Shown: in pieces, positions 43,342 to 53,744 of the stretch
Position numbering within the stretch: position 1 is the first letter of the stretch
Layout: the number at the start of each line of letters is the position of its first letter
Assembly (NCBI GenBank): GCA_963782185.1
Contig: CAWAJB010000003.1
Location: 310,001 to 374,000 of the forward strand
DNA length: 64,000 nucleotides
Source: RYN-230 sp963782185
GTDB lineage: Bacteria > Actinomycetota > Actinomycetes > Streptosporangiales > Streptosporangiaceae
Direction of reading: 5' to 3'
Program-made: the position numbers and the translations under genes
Notes under the pieces: generated by a model
What the model saw: the letters and a program-made list of their open reading frames with translations, nothing else
Database searches by the model: none
Told to the model about the DNA's origin: nothing

Positions 43342-43416
43342 GACTTCCGTTCGCAACGCGATCGGCCGGACCGCCACCCCGCCCGGGCACCGGGCAGGAC
43401 AAGCGATGATGGGGAC

Positions 43417-45480
<2,064 letters not shown>

Positions 45481-45583
45481 GTCCTGGGCGGTGAGGCAGC
45501 GCTGGTGTAAATGGCACCGTAAATTTCCTTTCGTCCTGGCCGGGTCCTGGTATGCCCGCCGGGGCGTGGGTATAGAGCCACTC

Positions 45584-46777
45584 GTGAATCGAGCTCCGGC
45601 CGTGGCACGGCGCCGTGCGCAGCGCTGGGGTGCCGTGCTGCTCGCGGTCGCGGCCCTCGCGGCCACCGCCGGGGCACGGGTCCAGGTGCCTGGCGGAGAC
45701 GGGCCGGGGTCCGCGGCCGCCCAGGCCACCGCGGCGGCCACGCCTGGCAAGCTGCTGCGGGCGGACGTGATGGTGGTCGCCCAGCACGCGCTGCCGGCCC
45801 GGGACGTCGCCCGGGTGGCCCGGCTGCGCGGCGTCCAGGCGGCACGCGCGGTGGACGCCGCCCGGGTGCGGGTGAACGGCGCGTTCGCGGCGGTCCTGGG
45901 GGTGGATCCGGCCACGTTCCGCGCGTTCGCCGCCCGGCCGACCGCCTCGGCCGGCTCACTGTGGGGCAACGTGGCAGACGGCGCGATCGCCGTCTCCTAC
46001 ACCATGGGCAAGCAGGACAAGCTGCCGCTGGGCGGCACGGTCCAGGTGGACGGGCGGACGCTGCGGTCGCTGCGCGTCGCCGGGTTCGGCACGGTCGGGA
46101 TCGGCGGGGTGGACGCGGTGATCTCCCGGGCCATGGCCCGCTCGCTCGGCTTCCCGGCCGGCAACGCGATCGTGGTGAGCGCCCCGCACGAGCGGGTCGC
46201 CGCACTGGTGCGCGAGATCAAGGCCAGGATGCCGCACGGAGCGGTGGTCGAGCCGCTCGTCACCACCTCGGCGCGCGGCACGCCGGCCGCGGCCGGGCAG
46301 GCCGGGGCGTCGCTGGCTCCCGGGAGCGTGGCCGGCGGCACGGCCAACGGCCGGGCCGCGCTGAGCATGGCCGAGCTCGTGACGATGCTCAAGGCCGCGG
46401 CCAGCCGGGTCGGCTACCCGTACGTGTGGGGCGGCTCCGGGCCAACCACGTTCGACTGCTCCGGGCTGGTGCAGTGGTCGTTCGCCCGGGCCGGGGTGGT
46501 CATGCCGCGGGTGGCCGCGGACCAGGCCCGGACGGGGCCCGCGATCCCGTTCAGCCAGGCCCAGGCGGGTGATCTGCTCTTCTACCGGACCGACCCCACC
46601 GCTCCGGACTACATCTCCCACGTGGCCATCTACCTGGGCAAGGGGCTGATGATCCAGGCGCCCCACACGGGTGCGGACGTGCAGATCGTCCCGGTGGCGC
46701 TCGGCAGCGAGTTCGCGGGCGCGGTCCGGGTGTCCCCGGCTATCGCCGCCCAGGTTGCCGCCTCGCCGGTCGGCTGA
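45584..46777 (+). CDS. Secreted NlpC/P60 (C40) peptidase with MacB-like N-terminal region
   Basis: About 397 residues from the GTG at 45584, which places a basic N-region and hydrophobic signal peptide at the start; a GTG at 45566 is possible. Residues ~50-225 resemble the periplasmic core domain of FtsX/MacB permeases (VRVNGAFAAVLGVDPATFRAF, then VDAVISRAMARSLGF). The C-terminal NlpC/P60 domain has the catalytic Cys in FDCSGLVQW, the His in SHVAIYLG and the third residue His in APHTG. It cleaves peptidoglycan stem peptides. FtsX-type domains regulate such hydrolases in other bacteria, making the fusion notable. Confidence 0.85.
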   Translation: MNRAPAVARRRAQRWGAVLLAVAALAATAGARVQVPGGDGPGSAAAQATAAATPGKLLRADVMVVAQHALPARDVARVARLRGVQAARAVDAARVRVNGAFAAVLGVDPATFRAFAARPTASAGSLWGNVADGAIAVSYTMGKQDKLPLGGTVQVDGRTLRSLRVAGFGTVGIGGVDAVISRAMARSLGFPAGNAIVVSAPHERVAALVREIKARMPHGAVVEPLVTTSARGTPAAAGQAGASLAPGSVAGGTANGRAALSMAELVTMLKAAASRVGYPYVWGGSGPTTFDCSGLVQWSFARAGVVMPRVAADQARTGPAIPFSQAQAGDLLFYRTDPTAPDYISHVAIYLGKGLMIQAPHTGADVQIVPVALGSEFAGAVRVSPAIAAQVAASPVG

Positions 46778-46872
46778 CCGCTTCCCCGCCCGCCAGCCGG
46801 CGGGCCACGACCGCGCTCTCGACAGTCAGCTGACCTCCGCTCACGCACGCCCTACTTGCCTGCGCCCGAATC

Positions 46873-46894
46873 ACATGATTACATGATTACATGA
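46873..46894. repeat. 8-bp tandem repeat overlapping a start codon
   Basis: ACATGATT at 46873-46880 and 46881-46888, then ACATGA at 46889-46894, where the ATG is the predicted start codon at 46891. The stretch is strongly AT-rich for this genome and replaces a normal ribosome site, as no purine-rich site is visible. Confidence 0.75.
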
Positions 46895-47430
46895 GTACTG
46901 AGAAACACGGCGAAGACGCCGCCCCGGGCGAGGAAGTACGTGGCTGGTTCGCGGGGCGGCTGCCCGCGGGCTGGTTCACGGAGACGCCGGAGGTCCTGGT
47001 GGACCGGGAAGAGATCACCGTGGTCGGCCCCCTCGGCGGGCTGGACCTGGCCGCGGACGCGCCGCCCGCCGCCCAGGCGGCCGCGGCGGACGGCCGGGCC
47101 CGCCGGTTCCGCGAGGAAACCCGCGACCGCCGGATCGAGATCGCCCGTGAGGCCGAGCTCAAGTTCAGCCGCAAGGTCTCCTGGGGAGTCATCTGCGGCG
47201 GCCGGAAGGTGATGTTCACCACATTGTCGGTCCCGGTGATGACCCGCCTGCGGCAGTCCGAGCGCCGGGTCCTCGACACGCTGGTGGACGCGGGGGTGGC
47301 CCGCAGCCGCAGCGACGCGCTCGCCTGGTGCGTGCGCCTGGTCGGCGAGCACGAGGAGTCCTGGCTCGGCCAGCTGCGCGAGGCCCTGCGCCGGGTCGAG
47401 GAGGTCCGCGCGGAGGGGCCGCAGACCTGA
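46891..47430 (+). CDS. Conserved hypothetical protein, possible regulatory/DNA-binding type
   Basis: 179 residues. The first half has GWFAGRLPAGWFTETPEVLVDREEITVVGPLGG; the second half (~120-175) is charged and helical with VPVMTRLRQSERRVLDTLVDAG and SRSDALAWCVRLVGEH, reminiscent of the ribbon-helix-helix-like segment of some actinobacterial regulators. I cannot assign a family with confidence. No signal peptide or membrane segment. Codon bias is normal, so it is a real gene. It starts inside an unusual AT-rich tandem repeat. Confidence 0.75.
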   Translation: MSTEKHGEDAAPGEEVRGWFAGRLPAGWFTETPEVLVDREEITVVGPLGGLDLAADAPPAAQAAAADGRARRFREETRDRRIEIAREAELKFSRKVSWGVICGGRKVMFTTLSVPVMTRLRQSERRVLDTLVDAGVARSRSDALAWCVRLVGEHEESWLGQLREALRRVEEVRAEGPQT

Positions 47431-47669
47431 CTGACCGGGCGCCCGGACGGCGGGCCGCACCATGGTCTGTGCATGGTTTGGTGAACAAGTAGTAACTTTT
47501 CGCCGCGAGATCACTACTTTCTGTTTAGATAGCCTCGGGTGACGTAGCACCAGGGCCTGGACCGGCCCCCTGCGGGCTGGTCGTGTCACGAGCCCGCCCC
47601 AGTGGTGACATCCTTGAGGCGGGCAGGCCATGCCCGTCGGCCGGTGGCTAGCGGCGGAAGTAGGTTGGG
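47431..47669. other. 239-bp intergenic region before the prenyl transferase gene
   Basis: The left part is AT-rich and holds AGTAGT/ACTACT inverted arms (47488-47518) and TAGATA (47526-47531), a plausible -10. The right part carries GCCCGCC/GGCGGGC arms 19 nt apart (47590-47622). It could be a leader with hairpins; no gene seen. Confidence 0.4.
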
Positions 47670-48452
47670 ATGGGGCTGCGCAAGGTTCGGACGAGGCTCC
47701 GTGATCTCGCCTACCGGGTTTACGAGCGCAGGCTGGAAGCGTCCCTGTCCGGGCACACCGTGCCGCGTCACGTCGGGGTCATCCTCGACGGCAACCGGCG
47801 GTGGGCCCGCCTCGCGGGTTTCACCGACGTCAGCAACGGCCACCAGAAGGGCGCCGACCACATCTTCGAGCTGCTCGGCTGGTGCAGCCAGGCGCGGGTC
47901 GAGGTGGTCACCCTCTGGCTGCTGGCCACGGAGAACCTGTCCCGGCCCACCGCGGAGCTGGAACCGTTGCTGAAGATCATTGAGAGCACCGTCCAGGCGC
48001 TGGCCGACGCCGGGTGGCACGTGAAGCCGATGGGCGCGCTCGACCTGCTCCCGGCGGAGACCGCGCAGGTACTCAAGGACGCCGGGGAGTCCACCTCGGG
48101 CAATCCCGGCCTGCTGGTCAACGTGGCCATCGGCTACGGCGGCCGCCGTGAGATCGCCGACGCGGTCCGCTCCCTGCTCCAGGACCACGCGACCAAGGGC
48201 ACCACGATCGAGGAGCTTGCCGAGGTCCTGGACGTGGAGCACATCGCCGAGCACCTCTACACCGCCGGGCAGCCCGACCCCGACCTGGTCATCAGGACGT
48301 CCGGGGAACAGCGGCTGAGCGGTTTCCTGCTCTGGCAGAGCGCCCACTCGGAGTTTTACTTCTGCGACGCCTACTGGCCTGACTTCCGCCGGGTGGATTT
48401 CCTCCGCGCGCTGCGCTCCTACGCGGCCCGGCAGCGCCGGTTCGGCTCCTAG
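47670..48452 (+). CDS. Cis-prenyl (isoprenyl) transferase, Rv1086-like
   Basis: 260 residues. The UppS-family motif GVILDGNRRWARL is present with the catalytic Asp; the usual M/G after D is conserved. Further conserved motifs TLWLLATENLSRP, NVAIGYGGRREI and DLVIRTSGEQRLSGFLLWQSAHSEFYF are intact. It extends an allylic diphosphate with cis isoprene units. The shorter, mycobacterial Z-farnesyl-diphosphate-synthase-like form is suggested by the neighbourhood next to PhoH, but product chain length cannot be read by eye. Confidence 0.92.
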   Translation: MGLRKVRTRLRDLAYRVYERRLEASLSGHTVPRHVGVILDGNRRWARLAGFTDVSNGHQKGADHIFELLGWCSQARVEVVTLWLLATENLSRPTAELEPLLKIIESTVQALADAGWHVKPMGALDLLPAETAQVLKDAGESTSGNPGLLVNVAIGYGGRREIADAVRSLLQDHATKGTTIEELAEVLDVEHIAEHLYTAGQPDPDLVIRTSGEQRLSGFLLWQSAHSEFYFCDAYWPDFRRVDFLRALRSYAARQRRFGS

Positions 48453-48645
48453 CCCGGGTCCGCGGTCTTAAACCCCTTCCTAAACGTTCTCCGGCGTGGT
48501 GTGCGACACCCTGTCTGGGTCTTCCAGGGATGCCGCGGCCCGGGTACCTTTTCAATCAGGTGGGCGGTGCCTAGCCGTCCCCCCGGGAAGGCCCTCGACA
48601 TCCTCGAGCTTCGTGTCCTGGCACGCAGGCGAGACGAGCGAAGGG

Positions 48646-48723
48646 CCGGGACCTGGCCCTTCGAGGGCCTATCCCGGTCCGGGAGACACATCTGTGTCCG
48701 AGCGCGGCGCCACTTCAGGCGCC
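48646..48723 (+). promoter_or_regulatory. Structured 5' leader of phoH, three consecutive hairpins
   Basis: Within the 284-bp gap before phoH three stems follow each other: CCGGGA/TCCCGG (48646-48651/48672-48677) enclosing GGCCCT-TCG-AGGGCC (48655-48669); GACACA/TGTGTC (48685-48690/48693-48698); and GGCGCC/GGCGCC (48706-48711/48718-48723), ending 2 nt before the ribosome site. Upstream 48560-48645 also has pairing potential (GGCCCT, later AGGGCC). It does not match a riboswitch class I know. Possible cis-regulatory RNA or terminator-antiterminator. Confidence 0.5.
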
Positions 48724-48736
48724 CAGGGGAGAACGA

Positions 48737-50123
48737 GTGGCCAGTTCTTCTGCCCGCCGCGAGCCGCGGCCCAGCAACGCCCGTACTGACATGGACGGTG
48801 GGGCTCCCGGCGTGACCGGAAGCCGCCGGTTCAGCTACGTGCTGGACACCAGCGTCCTGCTTGCCGACCCGGCCGCGATCAGCCGGTTCGCCGAGCACCG
48901 CGTGATCCTGCCCATCGTCGTCATCACCGAGCTGGAGGCCAAGCGTCATCACCCCGAACTGGGTTATTTCGCCCGCCAGGCCCTCCGGCACCTGGATGAC
49001 CTGCGGATCGAATTCGGCAGGCTCGATGCCGACCTGCCGATCGGTGACGATGGCGGAACGGTCCGGGTCGAGCTGAACCACTCCGATCCCCAGGTTCTTC
49101 CCCCGGGGTTCCGGCTCGGCGACAACGACACGCGGATCCTGTCAGTCGCGCGCAGCCTCGAGGCTGAGGGCGAAGACGTGGTCCTGGTCAGCAAGGATCT
49201 GCCGCTGCGGGTCAAGGCGGCCTCGATCGGCCTGACCGCCCAGGAGTACCGGGCCGAGCTGCCCGCCGACTCCGGCTGGACCGGCATGACCGAGCTCGGG
49301 GTGAGCGCGGAGGACATCCAGGAGCTCTACGACACCGGGAAGCTGGACTGCGAGCAGGCGCGTGAGCTGCCCTGCCACACCGGGCTGGTGCTGGCCGCGG
49401 GGGGCAACGGCAGCTGCAGCGCGCTCGGCCGGGTGCTGCCCGACAAGTCGGTCCGGCTGGTCCGTGGCGACCGGGAGGCGTTCGGCCTGCACGGCCGGAG
49501 CGCCGAGCAGCGCGTCGCGCTCGATCTCCTCCTCGACCCCGACGTGGGGATCGTCTCGCTCGGCGGCCGGGCCGGCACCGGCAAGTCCGCGCTGGCCCTC
49601 TGCGCGGGCCTGGAGGCCGCGATGGAGCGGCGCCAGCACCGCAAGGTGGTGGTGTTCCGGCCGCTGTACGCGGTGGGCGGCCAGGAGCTCGGCTACCTCC
49701 CGGGCTCGGAGGCGGACAAGATGAACCCGTGGGCCCAGGCGGTCTACGACACGCTGTCCGCCGTCACCTCGCAGGACGTGATCGACGAGGTCATGGCCCG
49801 CGACATGTTCGAGGTGCTGCCGCTGACCCACATCCGGGGCCGCTCGCTGCACGACTCGTTCGTGATCGTGGACGAGGCCCAGTCCCTGGAGCAGAGCGTG
49901 CTGCTGACCGTGCTGTCCCGGATCGGCTCGGGGTCGCGGGTGGTGCTGACCCACGACATCGCCCAGCGGGACAACCTGCGGGTGGGCCTGGCACGACGGC
50001 GTGGTCGCGGTCATCGAGAAGCTCAAGGGGCATCCGCTGTTCGCCCACGTGACGCTGGTCCGGTCGGAACGGTCCCCGATCGCGGCACTCGTCACCGAGA
50101 TGCTGGAGGATTCAGGTTTGTGA
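48737..50123 (+). pseudogene. phoH: PIN-PhoH (PhoH2) ATPase, frameshifted near the 3' end
   Basis: GTG start with GGGGAGA upstream. The N-terminal PIN domain (YVLDTSVLLADPAA, ITELEAKRHH, GDNDTRILSVA; acidic residues of an RNase site) is followed by a PhoH P-loop domain with GRAGTGKSALA and VIVDEAQSLEQ. Such proteins unwind and cleave RNA. At 49989 one extra T disturbs the frame: removing it gives RVGRHDGVVAVIEKLKGHPLF ... EMLEDSGL, ending at a TGA at 50121-50123, as in the family. As read, the frame instead runs to 50242 inside the next gene. Either a true lesion or an assembly error. Confidence 0.87.
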
Positions 50124-50169
50124 TACCCCGGGTGGCGGGAAGCCCCGGGAAGTCGGCAGACTACTCCAC

Positions 50170-51552
50170 ATGGTTTTCGACTTGCCGGAGCTTCTCGCTG
50201 CCCGGCGTGGTGAGGGTTACGCCCTGGCCAGCCAGCACCTGAACCCCCAGCTGCCCCGGATGCTGCACGCCATCGGCTTCGACCGCGTGTACGAGCGCGC
50301 CGAAGGCGCCTACCTCTACGATTGCGAGGGCACCGCCTACGCCGACTTCCTGGCCGGGTTCGGGGTCTTCGGCGTGGGGCGCAACCACCCGGTGGTCCGC
50401 AAGGCCCTGCACGACATGCTCGACGCCGGGCTTGCCGACATGGTCCAGTTCGACACCCCGCTGCTGCCCGGCCTGCTCGGCGAGCGGCTGCTGGCCAAGG
50501 CGCCGGGCCTGGACCGGGTGTACTTCTGCAACAGCGGCACCGAGGCGGTGGAAGCGGCGCTGAAGTTCGCCCGCTACGCGACCGGGCGGCAGCGGATCAT
50601 CTACTGCGACCACGCCTACCACGGGCTCACCATCGGCTCGCTGTCCGCGAACGGATCGGGGGAGTTCCGCAAGGGCTTCGGGCCGCTGCTGCCGGACACC
50701 ATGATCCCGTTCGGTGACCTGGAGGCCCTCGAGGCCGAGCTGCGCCGGGGCGACGTGGCCGGGTTCCTCATCGAGCCGGTTCAGGGCAAGGGCGTGGCGG
50801 TGGTCCCGCCCGGCTTCCTGGCCGCGGCGCGGGCCCTGCTGCACGAGCACGGTGCCCTGCTGATCTGTGACGAGGTGCAGTCCGGGATCGGGCGGACCGG
50901 GCGGTTCTTCGCCTACCAGCACGACAACGTCGAGCCGGACATCGTGACCGTGGCCAAGGCCCTGTCCGGGGGGTTCGTCCCGGTCGGCGCCACGCTGGCC
51001 AAGGGCTGGATCTTCGACAAGGTGTACTCGTCGATCGACCGGGTTCTGGTGCATGACTCCACCTTCGGCTCCAACGCGGCCGCGATGACGGCAGGCCTGG
51101 CCTCGCTGGCGGTCATCGACGACGAGAAGTTGGTGGAAAATGCGGAGCAGACCGGGAACCTGCTCCAGGAAGCCCTGCAGCTGCTGGTGGACAAGTACGA
51201 GCTGCTCGCCGAGGTGCGCGGGCGCGGGCTCATGATCGGCCTGGAGTTCGGCCGGCCGAAGGCCGTGCGGTCACGGGCGGCCTGGAACGTGCTCCAGGCG
51301 GCGCGGCACGGCCTGTTCGCGCAGACCGTGGTGGTCGCGCTGTTCCAGCGGCACCACATCCTGACCCAGGTCGCGGCGGACAACGTGGAAGTGATCAAGC
51401 TGCTGCCGCCGCTGACCATCGGGGAGGCGGAGGTGGACCTGTTCCGTGACGCGTTCGTGGAGGTCATGGACGACGCCAGCCGGGGCAGCGGCCTGATCTG
51501 GGATTTCGGCCAGACTCTCGTGAAGCAGGCGGTGAGCGCCCGCCGTCACTGA
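50170..51552 (+). CDS. Class-III (aspartate/ornithine-type) aminotransferase
   Basis: 460 residues. PLP-binding region: CDEVQSGIGRTG and the lysine in VTVAKALSGGFVPVGA; phosphate-binding FCNSGTEAVEAALKFAR. It resembles the ~460-residue 'aspartate aminotransferase family' group that includes the hopanoid enzyme HpnO, but no other hopanoid gene is in the window, so substrate is open. Starts 46 nt after phoH and converges on ispD with a 7-nt overlap of the coding ends. Confidence 0.9.
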   Translation: MVFDLPELLAARRGEGYALASQHLNPQLPRMLHAIGFDRVYERAEGAYLYDCEGTAYADFLAGFGVFGVGRNHPVVRKALHDMLDAGLADMVQFDTPLLPGLLGERLLAKAPGLDRVYFCNSGTEAVEAALKFARYATGRQRIIYCDHAYHGLTIGSLSANGSGEFRKGFGPLLPDTMIPFGDLEALEAELRRGDVAGFLIEPVQGKGVAVVPPGFLAAARALLHEHGALLICDEVQSGIGRTGRFFAYQHDNVEPDIVTVAKALSGGFVPVGATLAKGWIFDKVYSSIDRVLVHDSTFGSNAAAMTAGLASLAVIDDEKLVENAEQTGNLLQEALQLLVDKYELLAEVRGRGLMIGLEFGRPKAVRSRAAWNVLQAARHGLFAQTVVVALFQRHHILTQVAADNVEVIKLLPPLTIGEAEVDLFRDAFVEVMDDASRGSGLIWDFGQTLVKQAVSARRH

Positions 51553-52271
51553 TCGTCTGCGGTTTCCTCATCCGATCCGGCGCTCAGCAGGACCTCGGCG
51601 ATGCTGAGATCGCCCGGATAGGTGATCTTGATGTTCCGCTCGCTGCCGCGGACCACCGCGACCCGCACCCCCGGCAGGTAACGCAGCACCACCCCGCAGT
51701 CGTCGGTCGCGGTGAGATCCGCGAAGCCAGGGTCGGCCCGGGCCAGCTCGTGCGCCTTGCGGATCACCGACAGCCGGAAGCCCTGCGGCGTCTGGCAGCG
51801 GCGCAGGGTGTCCCGGTGCGGCATGCCGGTCATCAGGCCGTCCTCGACGACCACGATCGTGTCGGAGGCGGGCACCGCCACCCCGACGGCCTCGTAGGTG
51901 TCCAGCGCGTCCACGCAGCCGGCGATCGTGACCTGGTCGAGCAACGGGCGGGCGGCGTCGTGGAACAGCACGTTGCACTCATCCGGGCCCAGCGCGTCGA
52001 TGGCCCGCCGGGTCGACTCGGGCCGGGTCATCCCGCCCTCGATGATCCTGGTCACCTTGCGGTACCCGCCCAGGGCCAGCAGCTCGCGGACGTGGGCCGC
52101 GTGCCCGGGCGCCATCACCACCAGGGTGGCGTCCACTCCGGGGGCCTGGTCGAACGCGGCGACCGAGTGCTCCAGCAGGGCCCGGCCGGCCAGCGGAAGC
52201 AGCTGTTTGGGGAGCGCGGCGCCGAAGCGCACCCCCGAGCCGGCCGCCAGCACCACAGCCACCGTTCGCAT
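51546..52271 (-). CDS. ispD: 2-C-methyl-D-erythritol 4-phosphate cytidylyltransferase
   Basis: MEP-pathway enzyme transferring CMP onto methylerythritol phosphate. 241 residues. Nucleotide-binding N-terminus VVLAAGSGVRFGAALPKQ, FHDAARPLL and the ATDDCGVVLRYL segment are conserved. It supplies isoprenoid precursors for the prenyl transferase nearby. Not linked to ispF here. Confidence 0.95.
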   Translation of the reverse strand: MRTVAVVLAAGSGVRFGAALPKQLLPLAGRALLEHSVAAFDQAPGVDATLVVMAPGHAAHVRELLALGGYRKVTRIIEGGMTRPESTRRAIDALGPDECNVLFHDAARPLLDQVTIAGCVDALDTYEAVGVAVPASDTIVVVEDGLMTGMPHRDTLRRCQTPQGFRLSVIRKAHELARADPGFADLTATDDCGVVLRYLPGVRVAVVRGSERNIKITYPGDLSIAEVLLSAGSDEETADDQ

Positions 52272-52368
52272 GAGCGGACTCTACCCGGGTACGACAGGCA
52301 GGGGTTACCCGCGCAGTCGCAGCCCTTGCTGACGAGCCACTGACCCATCCCGAGTACCGGAGAAGGAT

Positions 52369-53718
52369 ATGACGGTAGCCACGGCCGTGGTGGTGCTGCC
52401 CCGGCGCGTGGCCGTCTGGGCCAGCCGCCGGGCCGTGGCCCGCACCTCCGTGACCGGCATCGAACTGGCCTGCCTCCTGTGCGCCGCGGTGTGGTTCAGC
52501 GGGGGTACCCGGTTCACCGCGCTGGCCGGGGGGGTGGCGCTGGGCGGGGGGTACCTGGCCCACCGCGTCGGACGGCAGCTGACCGTCGGCGCGTTCGACG
52601 GCTGGCTGGCCGGTCTCTGCGCGCTGGCCGGCGAGCTCGCGGTGTACGCGGGGCTGGCCGCCGCGGCCCAGGGGCCCCGGGTCTGGGCCCTGGCCACCGC
52701 CGCGGCGATCCTGCTCGGGATGCGCGAGGCCGCCCGGCTGTGCCGCCCGGCCCCGCCCGCGGCCCCGCCGCCCGCGGGCCCGCCGCCCGCGGGCCCGCCG
52801 CGCGCGTCCCAGGAGGCGGCCGCGCGGCCCGGGCCCGGCCGGACCCTCGCCCTCATGGCCGCTGGCCTGCCTGGCCTTCCCGCGGGGGAGCGGGCCGTGG
52901 TCATTACCGTGACCGCGGCGCTGTACGGAACACGGATGTCCCTGCTCGTCCTCATCTGGTGGGGGGCCGTCGCGCTGGCCTGGACGATCGCCGGGCCCCG
53001 CCTGGGGGGCGGGCGGCGTTCCGCGGCGGACGCCGCCGGCACCCCTCCCGCCCGCAGCCCGTCCCCCGCCCGCACCCCGTCCCCCACCCGGGCCGACATC
53101 GCGGTGGCCCGGGACGACGGCCCGCTGGCCCGCTTCGCTGGTGCGGTGGTGCGCGGCCAGCTGGTGCCGCTGCCGCCCGCCGTCGCGGGCCTGACCGCGA
53201 CCGTCCTGCTCGCCACGCTGGGCTTGCGCGACCTGGCCGGCCTGGTCCTGCTCACCCCGGTGGCGGCCATGCTCCTGGCGGCGCCTGGTTCCGCGCATCC
53301 CCACGATGGCCCGCTGGACTGGCTGACCCCCCTCGTCATCCAGGCGGGGGAGTACGTCTACCTGGCGGCCCTCGGCTTCGCCAAGGGCATCCCCGGCCCG
53401 CTGGTGTTCGCGCTGACCGGGCTGGTGGCCCTGCGCCATCTGGACGCTGCCTACCGCGCCCGGCGCCCGCTGCCGGCCGGCGATCCGCGCGGCGGGATCG
53501 GCTGGGAAGGCCGGATGCTGGTGGCCGGGGTCGGGGTCATGCTCAGCGTGGGCCCGCTCAGTTACCTGACCCTGACCGTGTACCTGCTCTGGCTGCTGGG
53601 TTCGGGCAGCCTGGCCAGCTGGCTGGCGGCCCGGACGCACTCCCGAGGTGTTTACCGGGCCAGCCTGGGCAGGTCTGCCCCGGGGTGCCTGCGCAGCGCG
53701 GGAAGGGCGGACGGCTAG
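52369..53718 (+). CDS. DUF5941-containing membrane protein
   Basis: 449 residues with about eight hydrophobic helices. The C-terminal region (~245-400) has the DUF5941 pattern: RDDGPLARFAGAVVRGQLVPLPPAVAG, AAPGSAHPHDGPLDW and QAGEYVYLAALGFA. A Pro/Ala-Gly low-complexity linker (~128-160) contains tandem PPAGP units and a second Ser-Pro/Thr-Pro linker follows. Elsewhere DUF5941 is found fused to CDP-alcohol phosphatidyltransferase and nucleotidyltransferase domains; here no catalytic CDP-alcohol motif is visible. Role in envelope lipid or polymer synthesis is inferred. GAGAAGGA precedes the ATG. Confidence 0.78.
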   Translation: MTVATAVVVLPRRVAVWASRRAVARTSVTGIELACLLCAAVWFSGGTRFTALAGGVALGGGYLAHRVGRQLTVGAFDGWLAGLCALAGELAVYAGLAAAAQGPRVWALATAAAILLGMREAARLCRPAPPAAPPPAGPPPAGPPRASQEAAARPGPGRTLALMAAGLPGLPAGERAVVITVTAALYGTRMSLLVLIWWGAVALAWTIAGPRLGGGRRSAADAAGTPPARSPSPARTPSPTRADIAVARDDGPLARFAGAVVRGQLVPLPPAVAGLTATVLLATLGLRDLAGLVLLTPVAAMLLAAPGSAHPHDGPLDWLTPLVIQAGEYVYLAALGFAKGIPGPLVFALTGLVALRHLDAAYRARRPLPAGDPRGGIGWEGRMLVAGVGVMLSVGPLSYLTLTVYLLWLLGSGSLASWLAARTHSRGVYRASLGRSAPGCLRSAGRADG

Positions 53719-53744
53719 GATCCCCCGTGGAGGGTTGGATCTGT

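Noticed and set aside
45481..45583. Cyclic di-AMP (ydaO) riboswitch before the NlpC/P60 gene
   Set aside because: Such elements do precede actinobacterial wall hydrolases, but this gap is only about 100 bp and lacks the conserved core.
48496..48815. Small antitoxin-like gene overlapping phoH (as in mycobacterial phoAT-phoH2)
   Set aside because: Open frames of about 100 codons exist, but they lack a ribosome site and conserved features; the region reads better as a structured leader.
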